Assembly (NCBI GenBank): GCA_963931635.1
Contig: OZ007034.1
Span: forward strand, 1-64,000
Origin: Caccoplasma sp905210875
GTDB taxonomy: Bacteria > Bacteroidota > Bacteroidia > Bacteroidales > UBA11471
Reading direction: 5' to 3'
DNA length: 64,000 nt
Every line of letters begins with the position of its first letter. The first letter of the stretch is position 1. Below, in pieces: positions 32,772 through 41,658 of this stretch. Position numbers and translations under genes: made by a program. Below the pieces are notes generated by a model. The model was not told where the DNA came from, made no database searches, and saw only the letters and a program-made list of their open reading frames with translations.

Positions 32772-34781
32772 TTATTGTTCCGAACCTATCAGTTGAAGAA
32801 ATTCGTCTTCGGTGATAATTTTTATGCCCAGTTTCGTGGCCTTCTCCAACTTGGCCGGACCCATATTTTCTCCGGCCAGGAGATATGTTGTCTTGGACGA
32901 AACCGACGACGTGTTTTTTCCACCGTGTTCTTCGATGAGGGTTTTGTATTCATCACGGGAATGATGTATAAAGGTGCCGCTTATGACGACGGTGGCTCCT
33001 TGCAGGCGGTCGGTGCGGCGGGCCAGTCTATCGGCCGAAAGTTCCATCTGCAATCCGGCAGCCTTCAATCGGTCTATAAGTAGGCTGGTCGATGGGTGCG
33101 AGAAATAGGCTCTCACACTGCCGGCAATGCGCACTCCGATTTCGTCGACCTGCACAAGTTCTTCTTCGGTAGCAGCGGCCAACTTGTCGATACTGCCGAA
33201 GGCGTTGGCCAGCTTCTTGGCAACGGTCTCACCCACGAAGCGTATACCCAATGCGAAGAGAACCCGCTCAAAGGGAACCTCGCGCGAGGCGGTAATGGCT
33301 TCGATGATGTTCCGCGCCGACTTGTCACCTTGGCGGTCGAGCGAGGCAATATCGCTCTCGTGCAAAGTATAAAGGTCGGCGACATCGTGTATGAGGCCCA
33401 GGCGATAAAAGAGGTCGACCGTCTCGCTACCCAATCCGTCGATGTTCATGGCTCGACGACTGATGAAGTGCTCGATGCGGCCCTTGATTTGGGGAGGGCA
33501 GGTCTCGTCGTTGGGACAGTACCACGCTGCTTCTCCCTCGTAACGCACCAACGGTGTTCCGCACTCGGGGCAATGGGTGATAAAATGCACCTTTTCTCCC
33601 ACCAAGACACGGGCACTGGTATCTACGCCGGTAATTTTGGGTATGATTTCGCCCCCCTTCTCGACATAGACAAAATCGCCAATGTGCAGGTCGAGCGACT
33701 GTATAATGTCGTCGTTGTGGAGCGAAGCCCGCTTCACAACGGTGCCCGACAGTTGCACGGGGTCGAGATTGGCCACAGGAGTCACCGTACCGGTGCGCCC
33801 CACCTGGTAGGAGATGGAGTTGAGCCGGGTCACTGCCCGTTCGGCCTGGAACTTATAGGCAATTGCCCAACGGGGCGATTTCGCCGTATATCCGAGAAAT
33901 CGTTGCTGATGCAAAGAAGCGACCTTGAAGACAATACCGTCGGTTGCCACCGGAAGATTCTTGCGATTGACGTCCCAATAGTCGATAAAGGCAAACATGT
34001 CTTCAAGCGAGTGACAACGCGTCATGGCATCGGAAACCTTAAATCCCCAACCGGCCGCTATACGCAGATTTTCAAGATGATCGTCGGTAGGCAGATTATC
34101 ACCCAGAAGATAGTAGAGATAGGCATCGAGCCGACGAGAAGCAACAACGGCAGAGTTTTGCAATTTCAAGGTGCCGGATGCGGCGTTGCGGGGATTGGCA
34201 AAGAGGGGTTCCTCCTCCCGTTCGCGTTCGGCATTGAGTTGTTCAAAGACTGTCCACGGCATGAGTATCTCACCCCGGATTTCAAAACGGTCGGGATAAT
34301 TGTTTCCCCTCAGAACCAACGGTATGGAACGTATCGTCTTTACATTCTCGGTCACATCGTCACCCCGCACGCCATCGCCGCGCGTAACAGCCTGCACCAA
34401 CTTTCCGTGTTCATAGGTAAGCGATATGGAGGTACCGTCGTATTTCAATTCACCTATGATAGAAAACGGCTCTTGTAATGACGTCTGCACCCGTTCATAA
34501 AAAGCGGCCACCTCATCCCGGGTATAGGTGTTTCCCAGCGAAAGCATCGGATAGCGGTGTGCCACCTGGGTAAATGCCTGATTGTGATCGTTGCCTACCC
34601 GGCAAGTGGGAGAATGAGGATCGGCATACTGCGGATTCTCCTCTTCGAGCCGCTGTAACTCGGCCATGAGGCGGTCAAACTCTCTGTCGTCGATAGTTGG
34701 AGCATTGAGTACATAATAGTTGTAGTTATGCTCGTCCAACTCTTTTCTTAATTGCCGTATACGGGCTTCGATCTCGTTCAT
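32772..34781 (-). CDS. ligA: NAD-dependent DNA ligase LigA
   Basis: 669 residues. Ia domain with DDREFDRLM; nucleotidyltransferase with active-site Lys in GELKYDGTSISLTY (about 112-125); OB fold; zinc finger with Cys at HCPECGTPLV and WYCPNDETCP; helix-hairpin-helix repeats; and a C-terminal BRCT (GATVVISGTF). It seals nicks during replication and repair. Full length; an overlapping -7 box lies just upstream. Confidence 0.97.
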   Translation of the reverse strand: MNEIEARIRQLRKELDEHNYNYYVLNAPTIDDREFDRLMAELQRLEEENPQYADPHSPTCRVGNDHNQAFTQVAHRYPMLSLGNTYTRDEVAAFYERVQTSLQEPFSIIGELKYDGTSISLTYEHGKLVQAVTRGDGVRGDDVTENVKTIRSIPLVLRGNNYPDRFEIRGEILMPWTVFEQLNAEREREEEPLFANPRNAASGTLKLQNSAVVASRRLDAYLYYLLGDNLPTDDHLENLRIAAGWGFKVSDAMTRCHSLEDMFAFIDYWDVNRKNLPVATDGIVFKVASLHQQRFLGYTAKSPRWAIAYKFQAERAVTRLNSISYQVGRTGTVTPVANLDPVQLSGTVVKRASLHNDDIIQSLDLHIGDFVYVEKGGEIIPKITGVDTSARVLVGEKVHFITHCPECGTPLVRYEGEAAWYCPNDETCPPQIKGRIEHFISRRAMNIDGLGSETVDLFYRLGLIHDVADLYTLHESDIASLDRQGDKSARNIIEAITASREVPFERVLFALGIRFVGETVAKKLANAFGSIDKLAAATEEELVQVDEIGVRIAGSVRAYFSHPSTSLLIDRLKAAGLQMELSADRLARRTDRLQGATVVISGTFIHHSRDEYKTLIEEHGGKNTSSVSSKTTYLLAGENMGPAKLEKATKLGIKIITEDEFLQLIGSEQ

Positions 34782-34799
34782 GGTGCTTTTTTATCTTTG

Positions 34800-34807
34800 C
34801 AAAGATA
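34800..34807 (-). promoter_or_regulatory. ligA: -7 box TATCTTTG for ligA
   Basis: The box reads TATCTTTG on the minus strand, 19 bases before the ligA ATG. It is one half of a 16-bp palindrome (34792-34807) with a second box facing right. Nothing else is seen in 34808-35030. Confidence 0.45.
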
Positions 34808-35030
34808 CCACAAAAAAGTAAGAAACGGAAGAGTCGTCCGAGAGAATATCGACGTTTGTAAAGGATTCCCGCCACCAAACATCCTACCAGAATGAGCATA
34901 CAAAAATCATTTTATATTTTCTTAAAATCTGACCGACAAGCCGACTAAACAGACAACCGTCTACGGCAAAGATTACCGACCGTCGATACGAAAGCTCTCA
35001 CTCCGGGGAATGGAATCAATGATATGACGG

Positions 35031-36317
35031 TCAGAAGCTATACTTTGCCGAAAGATTTATACGATTGGCCCTATCGACATGATTTCTAAAATCGGTACAC
35101 CAGCCCCGTAAATATTCCACGCCCAATTGAAAATCGGAAATAGCTGTCCAGAAAATATTGGCTACCAGATACTGTCCCTGCTTATAGTCTCCGGGATTTT
35201 CCCGGGCATAAAAATGTTCTGTATACAACCGCGAGCAACTGTATGTAGCCGACACAAAAAGTGCAGGCGAAATATTATACTGTGCGCCCACATACCAGCC
35301 CGACATGGGCAGCAAGTGCATCTTACGCTGAGTTTCGGGGTAAGGAACCATATCGACATTCAAATTGCTGAGGTCGTTGATAAGACTACCGATACCCTTG
35401 CCATAGGCATATTGCATGAAAAGTTGCAACGGCCGACCCACGGCCACAACGGCTGAAGCCTGTACTCCCCAGCCATTCAGGCAGGACTTCCTGTTCCGAG
35501 ACAAGTCGGCATAGGTCATGCTGCGATAAATTCCACTCAACCGCACGTGGCTCTGTCCTTTGCTCCAAGCATATTGCAGGTAGGCAGGAATGCTGGGGAG
35601 TGTCTGACGTGCCGTCGAAACATAGGAGTCGGCCGCCACATTTACCAAGGGCATCTCCACGGCAATGCCGGCCGAGAATCCTTTGCCCAAAGTATGTTCG
35701 TAGCGGATAAGCGTAGTCTGGTAATAAGTCATGCCACAGGGGCCGGCATAGTCGACCGTCGGCGGCTCGGCTGCCAAGTCCATGAAAGTACCGGTATCGT
35801 AACCCAACGTGAAGCCAAGAAACTGTACATAGGCATTTTGCAGTTCAAACGTCTTTCCGTCGCCACGCCAGTTACCGGCAGTATATACGACAAGGGGACC
35901 CAGCGAACCGACCCGTCCCACCAGTTTGAGAAACAAGGTAGAGGTCGTAGCATCCATCTGAAACTGGTTGCGGGGATTGTCGGTCGATATAAGTGATGGA
36001 TAAAAGTCTATATCGTCGACAACACCATCGAAATCATATTCAACCTTGGCCTGTACATATCCACCGACACCCAGGGCCCAGTTCTTTCGTGGCCCGGTCA
36101 ATACAAAACGAGGCACACCTGGGTCGTGAAAGCGAGGGCGCTGGGTCTTGGTAAATATTTCTATAACTTCTTCGTCGCCACTCTCTCCTCGGGTAGAGAC
36201 TATCGCCAGTCGGACTTTCTCTTTCCGGGGACGCTCCTGTTCCTCTCCAGCCATACTGGGCTGTATGCACACGGCACACAGAGCCAATAGCGCCATTTTA
36301 CCTATCTGTTTCATCAT
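35031..36317 (-). CDS. DcaP-like outer-membrane porin
   Basis: About 428 residues from ATG 36317 (or 36314), chosen because it gives a clean signal peptide (KMALLALCAVCIQPSMAG). An upstream in-frame ATG at 36383 adds 22 non-hydrophobic residues. The DcaP signature PRKNWALGVGGYVQAKVEYDF is present in pieces (GVGGYVQAKVEYD), followed by alternating beta strands and a C-terminal aromatic residue (INLSAKYSF), which is the barrel insertion signal. DcaP porins are trimeric channels for anionic solutes. Monocistronic. Confidence 0.8.
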   Translation of the reverse strand: MMKQIGKMALLALCAVCIQPSMAGEEQERPRKEKVRLAIVSTRGESGDEEVIEIFTKTQRPRFHDPGVPRFVLTGPRKNWALGVGGYVQAKVEYDFDGVVDDIDFYPSLISTDNPRNQFQMDATTSTLFLKLVGRVGSLGPLVVYTAGNWRGDGKTFELQNAYVQFLGFTLGYDTGTFMDLAAEPPTVDYAGPCGMTYYQTTLIRYEHTLGKGFSAGIAVEMPLVNVAADSYVSTARQTLPSIPAYLQYAWSKGQSHVRLSGIYRSMTYADLSRNRKSCLNGWGVQASAVVAVGRPLQLFMQYAYGKGIGSLINDLSNLNVDMVPYPETQRKMHLLPMSGWYVGAQYNISPALFVSATYSCSRLYTEHFYARENPGDYKQGQYLVANIFWTAISDFQLGVEYLRGWCTDFRNHVDRANRINLSAKYSF

Positions 36318-36508
36318 AATCGGTTGAAATAAAGATTTGCTTACAGAACAACCTCTTTGACGAAAAAGTTTAGGCAAAGACATTGCATTTGTCTTCTGTC
36401 AGCGACAAGAGTCGATACACATACTTTGCGTTGAATTTTTCGTCCAAAGAGAAGACAAAACGGTACAATTCTGTCTGCGGCAGACTTCTTTATGTCATAT
36501 TTTTATGG

Positions 36509-36516
36509 TACCTTTG
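36509..36516 (+). promoter_or_regulatory. trmD: -7 box TACCTTTG for trmD
   Basis: A good TAnnTTTG match followed by GCA, 30 bases before ATG 36546. It also shows that the in-frame start at 36492 cannot be used from this promoter. Confidence 0.6.
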
Positions 36517-36545
36517 CAGCCAAGAAAAAACAGTGCATCGAAATC

Positions 36546-37226
36546 ATGCGTATTGATATCCTCACCGTATTGCCCGAACTGCTCGACAGCCCACTGAACC
36601 AATCGATACTGAAACGAGCCCAGAATAAAGGCCTCGTCGAAATCGTCGTTCACAATCTGCGCGATTTCTCGACCGACAAACATCGACGGGTCGACGACTA
36701 TCCTTTCGGCGGAGCGGCTGGCATGGTGATGCAAATAGAGCCGATAGACCGGGCCATCTCACAACTGAAAAGCGAACGAGACTACGACGAGATTATCTAT
36801 ACTTCGCCCGACGGAGAACTTTTTGACCAACCGATGGCCAACACACTCTCCCTGGCCGAGAATCTCATTATCTTGTGTGGCCACTACAAGGGCATAGACT
36901 ATCGCATACGAGAGCATCTCATCACACGAGAAATCTCCATCGGCGACTACGTTCTCACGGGTGGGGAGTTGCCTGCGGCCATCATGTGCGACGCCATCGT
37001 GCGGCTCATACCCGGAGCCATTGGCGACGAACAGTCGGCACTCTCCGACTCTTTTCAAGACAATCTGCTGGCGCCGCCGGTCTATACGCGTCCGGCCGAA
37101 TACAAAGGTTGGCGTGTACCCGATGTACTGCTGTCGGGCCACCAGCGCAAAATAGACGAATGGAACCACGAACAATCGGTCGAACGTACCCGCCGTCTGC
37201 GCCCCGATCTTCTAAGCGAAGAGTAA
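36546..37226 (+). CDS. trmD: tRNA (guanine-N1)-methyltransferase TrmD
   Basis: 226 residues from ATG 36546 (MRIDILTVLPELL, the usual family start). SPOUT knot methylase for m1G37: GAAGMVMQIEPI (about 59-70), CGHYKGIDYRI (about 112-122) and the cofactor loop GDYVLTGGELPA (about 132-143), plus a C-terminal domain with GHQRKIDEWN. Monocistronic. Confidence 0.96.
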   Translation: MRIDILTVLPELLDSPLNQSILKRAQNKGLVEIVVHNLRDFSTDKHRRVDDYPFGGAAGMVMQIEPIDRAISQLKSERDYDEIIYTSPDGELFDQPMANTLSLAENLIILCGHYKGIDYRIREHLITREISIGDYVLTGGELPAAIMCDAIVRLIPGAIGDEQSALSDSFQDNLLAPPVYTRPAEYKGWRVPDVLLSGHQRKIDEWNHEQSVERTRRLRPDLLSEE

Positions 37227-37320
37227 GCAAGTTCTCTCTCGGGAGCAGGACCTTTTTTCTTCCTTAGAAAAAACGACCTGACACGAGATTTTCTTTTTCC
37301 AGCTTGTTATAAGTAAAAAA

Positions 37321-37328
37321 TATCTTTG
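37321..37328 (+). promoter_or_regulatory. -7 box TATCTTTG for the antiporter
   Basis: TAnnTTTG match 32 bases before ATG 37360. Confidence 0.45.
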
Positions 37329-37359
37329 ACTTTAACCTTTCAAAAGAAATTAGACTTCC

Positions 37360-38868
37360 ATGAACTTAAATCCTGAAAACTTCGTATTTGTAGGAGCCAT
37401 ACTTTTATTTTTCAGCGTTTTGGCCGGGAAAACCGGGTACAAGTTCGGACTCCCTGCATTACTTTTGTTTCTCGGTGTAGGAATGTTTTTCGGGTGCGAT
37501 GGTCCCCTGCCATTTCTACAAATACAATTCGACAGTCCCAAAGCCGCCCAGTTTATCGGCGTCATCTCTCTGAGCATTATCCTATTCTCAGGAGGTATGG
37601 ATACTAAATTTCAAGACATAAAACCGGTCATTGGTCCCGGTGTAACGCTGGCCACGGTCGGTGTGCTCTTGACAACATTTATAACGGGCCTGTTTATATA
37701 TTTTATTTGCGGCCTTATTCCCGATATAAACCTTTCCATGTGGGAGTCGATGTTACTGGCAGCCGTCATGTCTTCGACCGACTCGGCCTCGGTATTTTCC
37801 ATTCTCCGCTCCAAAGGTCTCAGCCTGAAAGAACGACTGCGCCCTACCCTCGAATTGGAGAGTGGTAGCAACGACCCCATGGCCTTCATGCTCACCATAA
37901 TCCTGATACAGATTATACAGATGGGCGAATTCTCTTTCTGGAACTTCATCGCCACACTACTCATACAGTTGGGTATCGGGGCACTATCGGGATATCTTTT
38001 CGGCCGACTGGCCGTTTTTTCCATAAACAGGCTCAATGTACAGAACCAGTCGCTCTACCCCATCATGCTGCTGGCCTTCACCTTCTTCATCTTTTCTTTC
38101 ACCGACATGGTAAATGGTAACGGTTATTTGGCTGTCTACCTGGCCGGGCTTGTCATTGGAAACTCAAAAACAGTACACAAGCGAAGCATGGAAACCTTCT
38201 TCGAAGGTCTTACCTGGCTCTTCCAGATTGTCATGTTCCTCACGCTCGGACTATTGGTTACCCCAAGCCAACTTCCGCCAATTATTGGCATAGGCCTTGC
38301 CATCGGAATTTTCATGATTATATTAGCACGCCCTATTTCGGTATTTTTCTGCCTGCTTCCCTTCAAGAATTTTTCAACACGTGCACGGCTATATGTTTCA
38401 TGGGTAGGTCTCCGCGGAGCTGTACCCATCATATTTGCCACCTATCCCATGATCGCAGGCATAGAGAATGCCAATCTCATATTCAATATCGTATTCTTCA
38501 TTACCCTCATCTCCTTACTGATACAGGGAACAACCGTTGGATCAATGGCCAAATGGCTGGGTCTTATCGCCCCGGGGAAAGACAAGAAAGAGTTTGACGT
38601 CTATCTGCCCGAAGAGATAAAATCGTCAATGTCGGAAATCGAAATCAATGACCAGACCCTGGAAAAAGGCAATCGCTTGATGGATATGACCCTGCCCGAC
38701 AACACGCTGGCCGTACTGGTAAAACGCGACACCAATTACTTTGTACCAAAGGGTAATACCGTCTTGAAGCCTGGCGACAAACTACTCGTTATCAGCGACA
38801 ATGAAGAAGAATTGAAAAAAGCCTATGCTTCCTTGGGCATAAAAGACTACTCCATAGAGAAAAACTGA
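37360..38868 (+). CDS. Potassium/proton antiporter (NhaP2/CvrA family, CPA1)
   Basis: 502 residues. Twelve to thirteen hydrophobic segments (5-395) carry the transport motif AAVMSSTDSASVFSIL (about 133-148; the TD of the ion site) and ELESGSNDPMAFML (about 165-178). A TrkA-C/RCK-C domain at about 420-495 (LPDNTLAVLVKR, NTVLKPGDKLLVI) would bind a regulatory ligand. Expected role: K+ (or Na+) efflux in exchange for protons and cytoplasmic pH control. Single gene with its own promoter and terminator. Confidence 0.88.
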   Translation: MNLNPENFVFVGAILLFFSVLAGKTGYKFGLPALLLFLGVGMFFGCDGPLPFLQIQFDSPKAAQFIGVISLSIILFSGGMDTKFQDIKPVIGPGVTLATVGVLLTTFITGLFIYFICGLIPDINLSMWESMLLAAVMSSTDSASVFSILRSKGLSLKERLRPTLELESGSNDPMAFMLTIILIQIIQMGEFSFWNFIATLLIQLGIGALSGYLFGRLAVFSINRLNVQNQSLYPIMLLAFTFFIFSFTDMVNGNGYLAVYLAGLVIGNSKTVHKRSMETFFEGLTWLFQIVMFLTLGLLVTPSQLPPIIGIGLAIGIFMIILARPISVFFCLLPFKNFSTRARLYVSWVGLRGAVPIIFATYPMIAGIENANLIFNIVFFITLISLLIQGTTVGSMAKWLGLIAPGKDKKEFDVYLPEEIKSSMSEIEINDQTLEKGNRLMDMTLPDNTLAVLVKRDTNYFVPKGNTVLKPGDKLLVISDNEEELKKAYASLGIKDYSIEKN

Positions 38869-38891
38869 CATTGTCCTTTACGTTCCCATAC

Positions 38892-38930
38892 AACAGCAGG
38901 AGTATCCATTATAGGATAGCTCCTGCTGTT
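38892..38930. terminator. Terminator between antiporter and methyltransferase
   Basis: AACAGCAGGAG pairs with CTCCTGCTGTT (outer 11 bp) and TATCC with GGATA (inner), with a single bulge. It lies between convergent genes. Confidence 0.65.
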
Positions 38931-38948
38931 CCTTAACCCTCGCCCGAA

Positions 38949-39557
38949 TCAACGGGAAAGTAATATGAAATAGGTATAGGGCGACTCGGCTGCATAGGCA
39001 ACATTCAATCCCATGCGCCGGAAACGACCGGCTTGCACCGAGGCTGGAAACAAATCGCGTTGCATCGTACTATTGAATCGGTTGCGAGATTTATCATTGA
39101 GACTCCTTCTCCCCTCGGTATGCGCAATAAGCAGATAGCCTCCCGGCTGCAAATAATCAAAGACCAGACGGGCCACTGTTTCATCACGACGAGCCAAATG
39201 CGGAAAAACCGAATAGAGAATAATTGCCTGATACCGGCGTGGAAAAGTCTCAGAAGAGACGTCGGCCGAAATGAAATGAATATGTTCATCGTCGCCGTAC
39301 TTCTGCCGAGCCACAGCCAACATTCCCGGAGAGAGATCGACAGCATCGATTTCTCCTTGCGGGTCTCTTTCTCGAATATAGGGTAACAGGACACCGGTTC
39401 CTGTTCCCACATCGAGAACAGCATCGCCGGGCCGTAACGGCAACCAGGCCAAAAGGGAACGCAAAAGTTCAGGATCGCGACGTGTGAGGCTGTCCCACAA
39501 TAGACTTTGCGCATCGAAAAACTGCCGAACATCTTCGGCGTGTATTGCTACATTCAT
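38949..39557 (-). CDS. Class I SAM-dependent methyltransferase
   Basis: 202 residues with a Methyltransf_11-type Rossmann core: motif I VLDVGTGTGVLLPYI (about 48-62), acidic DAVDLSPGML (about 74-83), and post-motif II AIILYSVFPHLARRDE (about 113-128). The N-terminus HAEDVRQFFDAQSLLWD resembles UbiE/MenG-like small-molecule methylases. The substrate cannot be told, and neighbours do not help (antiporter, hypA). Confidence 0.75.
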   Translation of the reverse strand: MNVAIHAEDVRQFFDAQSLLWDSLTRRDPELLRSLLAWLPLRPGDAVLDVGTGTGVLLPYIRERDPQGEIDAVDLSPGMLAVARQKYGDDEHIHFISADVSSETFPRRYQAIILYSVFPHLARRDETVARLVFDYLQPGGYLLIAHTEGRRSLNDKSRNRFNSTMQRDLFPASVQAGRFRRMGLNVAYAAESPYTYFILLSR

Positions 39558-39788
39558 ACTATCTTTATCTCTCCATACAAATAAATTATCCGACGATTGA
39601 GTTTATCTATTTCTTGCCCCTGCCTTTCACGATAACAGCCCGATGTTCTCTTCGAGGCTATTATCTGCTTATTGATGAGAAATCTCTGTAAACGACTTTA
39701 CTTCCAACTATTTCTTATACGACCCGGCTCCTGCCTGTGAAATTCGGCCAAACATTCAGACATTACATTCTCGCCAGAACCCGCTTTT

Positions 39789-40130
39789 TCATTCAACAAG
39801 AACAGATTTCAAACGCACCTCTCGGCCCTGCAACAATTCTGTCTCAAACGAATGGCAATAGGGACAAACGTCTAATGAATAGTGCGGAGAAAACCGTCGA
39901 CCACAACCCTTACATTCGGACAAGGGCTCTACCTCGACAATATTCACCCGAGCTTTTTCAAACGGAGAATAACGTTGCACCGCTTTCATTGCGAAAATAA
40001 GCGCCGAAACATCAACACCGGACAATCGTCCTACTTCCAACTCTATCTCTTTGACTTCTCGGGCTTTTTGTTTTATGGCCTCCAAAGCAACCCAATCGAG
40101 AATGCTGAGGGCGATAGAAAGTTCATGCAT
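39789..40130 (-). CDS. hypA: HypA-type nickel chaperone (orphan)
   Basis: 113 residues. MHELSIA start with the nickel-binding MHE motif, a conserved central region (VKEIELEVGRLSGVD) and a zinc finger CxGC...CPYC (CKGCGRRF, VCPYCHS; about 73-94). HypA delivers Ni to [NiFe] hydrogenase (and urease) maturation. No hypB or structural hydrogenase gene is present in the window. A decayed hydrogenase-maturation protease lies divergently 385 bp away, so this is probably a remnant of a former locus, or it serves a hydrogenase encoded elsewhere. Confidence 0.85.
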   Translation of the reverse strand: MHELSIALSILDWVALEAIKQKAREVKEIELEVGRLSGVDVSALIFAMKAVQRYSPFEKARVNIVEVEPLSECKGCGRRFSPHYSLDVCPYCHSFETELLQGREVRLKSVLVE

Positions 40131-40515
40131 AGATTCAAGAATATTTTATTTCATCAGAATCCGTATCGAAGCGGACACAGCAACAGACTAACCACCAAAA
40201 TATCAAATGCATACATCTATCGTAACGCAACGATACTTATGGCAACAGCCGCATACTTCATAATAACAAAAACAAAAAATTTTTGTTCTGCTTTACTGCC
40301 GATGCTCGTAATCTCAACCTCATCTATCATCAATACGTATCAAAAATCATACCATCTGAGAAAACAATTTGGGCTTAAAATTGTTTTTAAAAAAGAGATT
40401 TATCGATACCCATAGGCGGGTAGAGAAATCAATCGACAAAAAACGATATTGTCGAACAGAATAATCAAAAGGGCGACCCATAAAAAACAGTCTCCCCGAC
40501 AAAAAGGTTGAAACC
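40131..40515. other. Gene-free region between hypA and the decayed protease
   Basis: No convincing ORF on either strand. A weak hairpin AAAACAATTT/AAATTGTTTT (40361-40386) with T-run is the only structure seen. The rest is probably decayed coding or regulatory sequence of the former hydrogenase locus. Confidence 0.35.
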
Positions 40516-40995
40516 ATGAAAGAAATTCTCATTCAGAGAGTAGGTAACCTGATACTACGTGGCGAAGGTTTAGGCGTTCACGTCATAGACCATCTGCCAA
40601 CAGACACCCTGCTACCTACCATAAAACTGCTGAATAGCAGCACCGAAAATCTTGTTTTCACAGACTCCTTACGGAAATATCGATGCCTCCTACTCATCGA
40701 TACGAATCTCGACAGGAAGCGGTCGGAAACCATGAGATACCTCAATCCTCGACATAGCCACTACTTTCCATCTCTGCGGAATATCCATGAATTATGCTTG
40801 AAAAAAGATGATAGAAGCCAGAACCCACACAGATATACTGTTCCGACATCGAGCTTATCTCCATATCGGCGACAAATGTCAAAGAAACCGGGCTACACCT
40901 GACTGCCGATGTTACACAAGCTATTCCACTCAAACCAACCAGATGGTGCTGCAATTGATACACACATATATTCAAAATATTGATAAATATGGACG
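40516..40995 (+). pseudogene. Decayed hydrogenase maturation protease (HyaD/HybD/HycI family)
   Basis: From ATG 40516 the product starts MKEILIQRVGNLILRGEGLGVHVI, i.e. the family opening GxGNxLLxDDGxGVxV with both acidic residues altered, and continues with LLLIDTN and SLRNIHEL. After about residue 98 the frame is lost. The expected C-terminus resumes in another frame at about 40841 (IELISISATNVKETG...), then shifts again into a terminal helix (MVLQLIHTYIQNI, about 40942). At least two frameshifts and degenerate motifs mark a pseudogene. In life it would have trimmed the large-subunit C-terminus of a [NiFe] hydrogenase. Confidence 0.6.
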
Positions 40996-41180
40996 AGAAA
41001 ACTCCTATCTTTACCGACAATAAATCTCATAAGATTGCCAATGGCGTGTACGTCTCACACTACGACTACACCCAAGCAGAGTCTGACATTACCCCTCCCA
41101 TGGAGCCCGACAAGGCATTCAAGATAGAATGTAAGGAAACTACCTTCACCGTACATCTCCACGAAGATAAAAAACCTTGA
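40989..41180 (+). CDS. Small hypothetical protein
   Basis: 63 residues from ATG 40989, just after the decayed protease. Charged and soluble, with no recognisable motif; the ending TTFTVHLHEDKKP is beta-rich. It may be a genuine small gene of the former hydrogenase operon or fortuitous. A strong terminator follows at 41274. Confidence 0.35.
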   Translation: MDEKTPIFTDNKSHKIANGVYVSHYDYTQAESDITPPMEPDKAFKIECKETTFTVHLHEDKKP

Positions 41181-41273
41181 ATTTCTCTCCCGCCTTCATG
41201 TCTCTCACCCAACAAGAAAACAAGTCCATCACGGAGAATCTTTATTCCAAGTTGGCGCCCCGATACAAACCAA

Positions 41274-41303
41274 AGAGCCTCTGCTTTACAAAGCAGAGGC
41301 TCT
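41274..41303. terminator. Terminator downstream of rubredoxin
   Basis: A 13-bp perfect stem AGAGCCTCTGCTT/AAGCAGAGGCTCT with a short loop lies 30 bp past the rubredoxin stop and also closes the + strand unit. Confidence 0.7.
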
Positions 41304-41332
41304 CGTGTATAGGTATTTATCGAATATGGTGA

Positions 41333-41497
41333 TTATTCGTCAACCTCTTCAAACATATCTTTTCCTACACCGCAAAGAGGGCATACCCAATCTTCGGGAA
41401 TATCTTCAAAAGCGGTTCCGGGGGCAATACCACCTTCGGGATCACCCACAGCAGGATCATATACCCAATCACATACGCTGCATTTGTACTTTTTCAT
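41333..41497 (-). CDS. Rubredoxin
   Basis: A 54-residue protein, MKKYKCSVCDWVYDPAVGDP at the start, then CPLCGVGKDMF. The two CxxC pairs (Cys 6, 9 and 39, 42) ligate a single iron. GGIAPGTAFEDIPEDWVCP is the classical rubredoxin middle. It is a small cytoplasmic electron carrier, often for oxygen or peroxide reduction in anaerobes. It starts at ATG 41497, has its own terminator, and lies next to the decayed hydrogenase-maturation genes. Confidence 0.95.
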   Translation of the reverse strand: MKKYKCSVCDWVYDPAVGDPEGGIAPGTAFEDIPEDWVCPLCGVGKDMFEEVDE

Positions 41498-41623
41498 AAT
41501 CCGTTGATTTTTAATGTTAAAACTCTATCTTAAAGAATCCTTCGCTCATTTACAATATGCGAAGTAAGAACAAATATATTATCTTTTTGTTTAACATCAT
41601 GCGACAACTAAAAATATTTTACA

Positions 41624-41631
41624 TATTTTTG
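41624..41631 (+). promoter_or_regulatory. -7 box TATTTTTG for the DUF3078 gene
   Basis: TAnnTTTG match followed by GCA, 28 bases before ATG 41659. Confidence 0.45.
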
Positions 41632-41658
41632 CAATGAAGCATCATTAACCTATTTTCT

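Noticed and set aside
33096..34478. A 460-codon open frame opposite ligA
   Set aside because: Antisense shadow; the ligA motifs on the other strand are complete.
39882..40415. 177-codon + strand ORF overlapping hypA
   Set aside because: Antisense to hypA over most of its length, with no recognisable features in the remainder.
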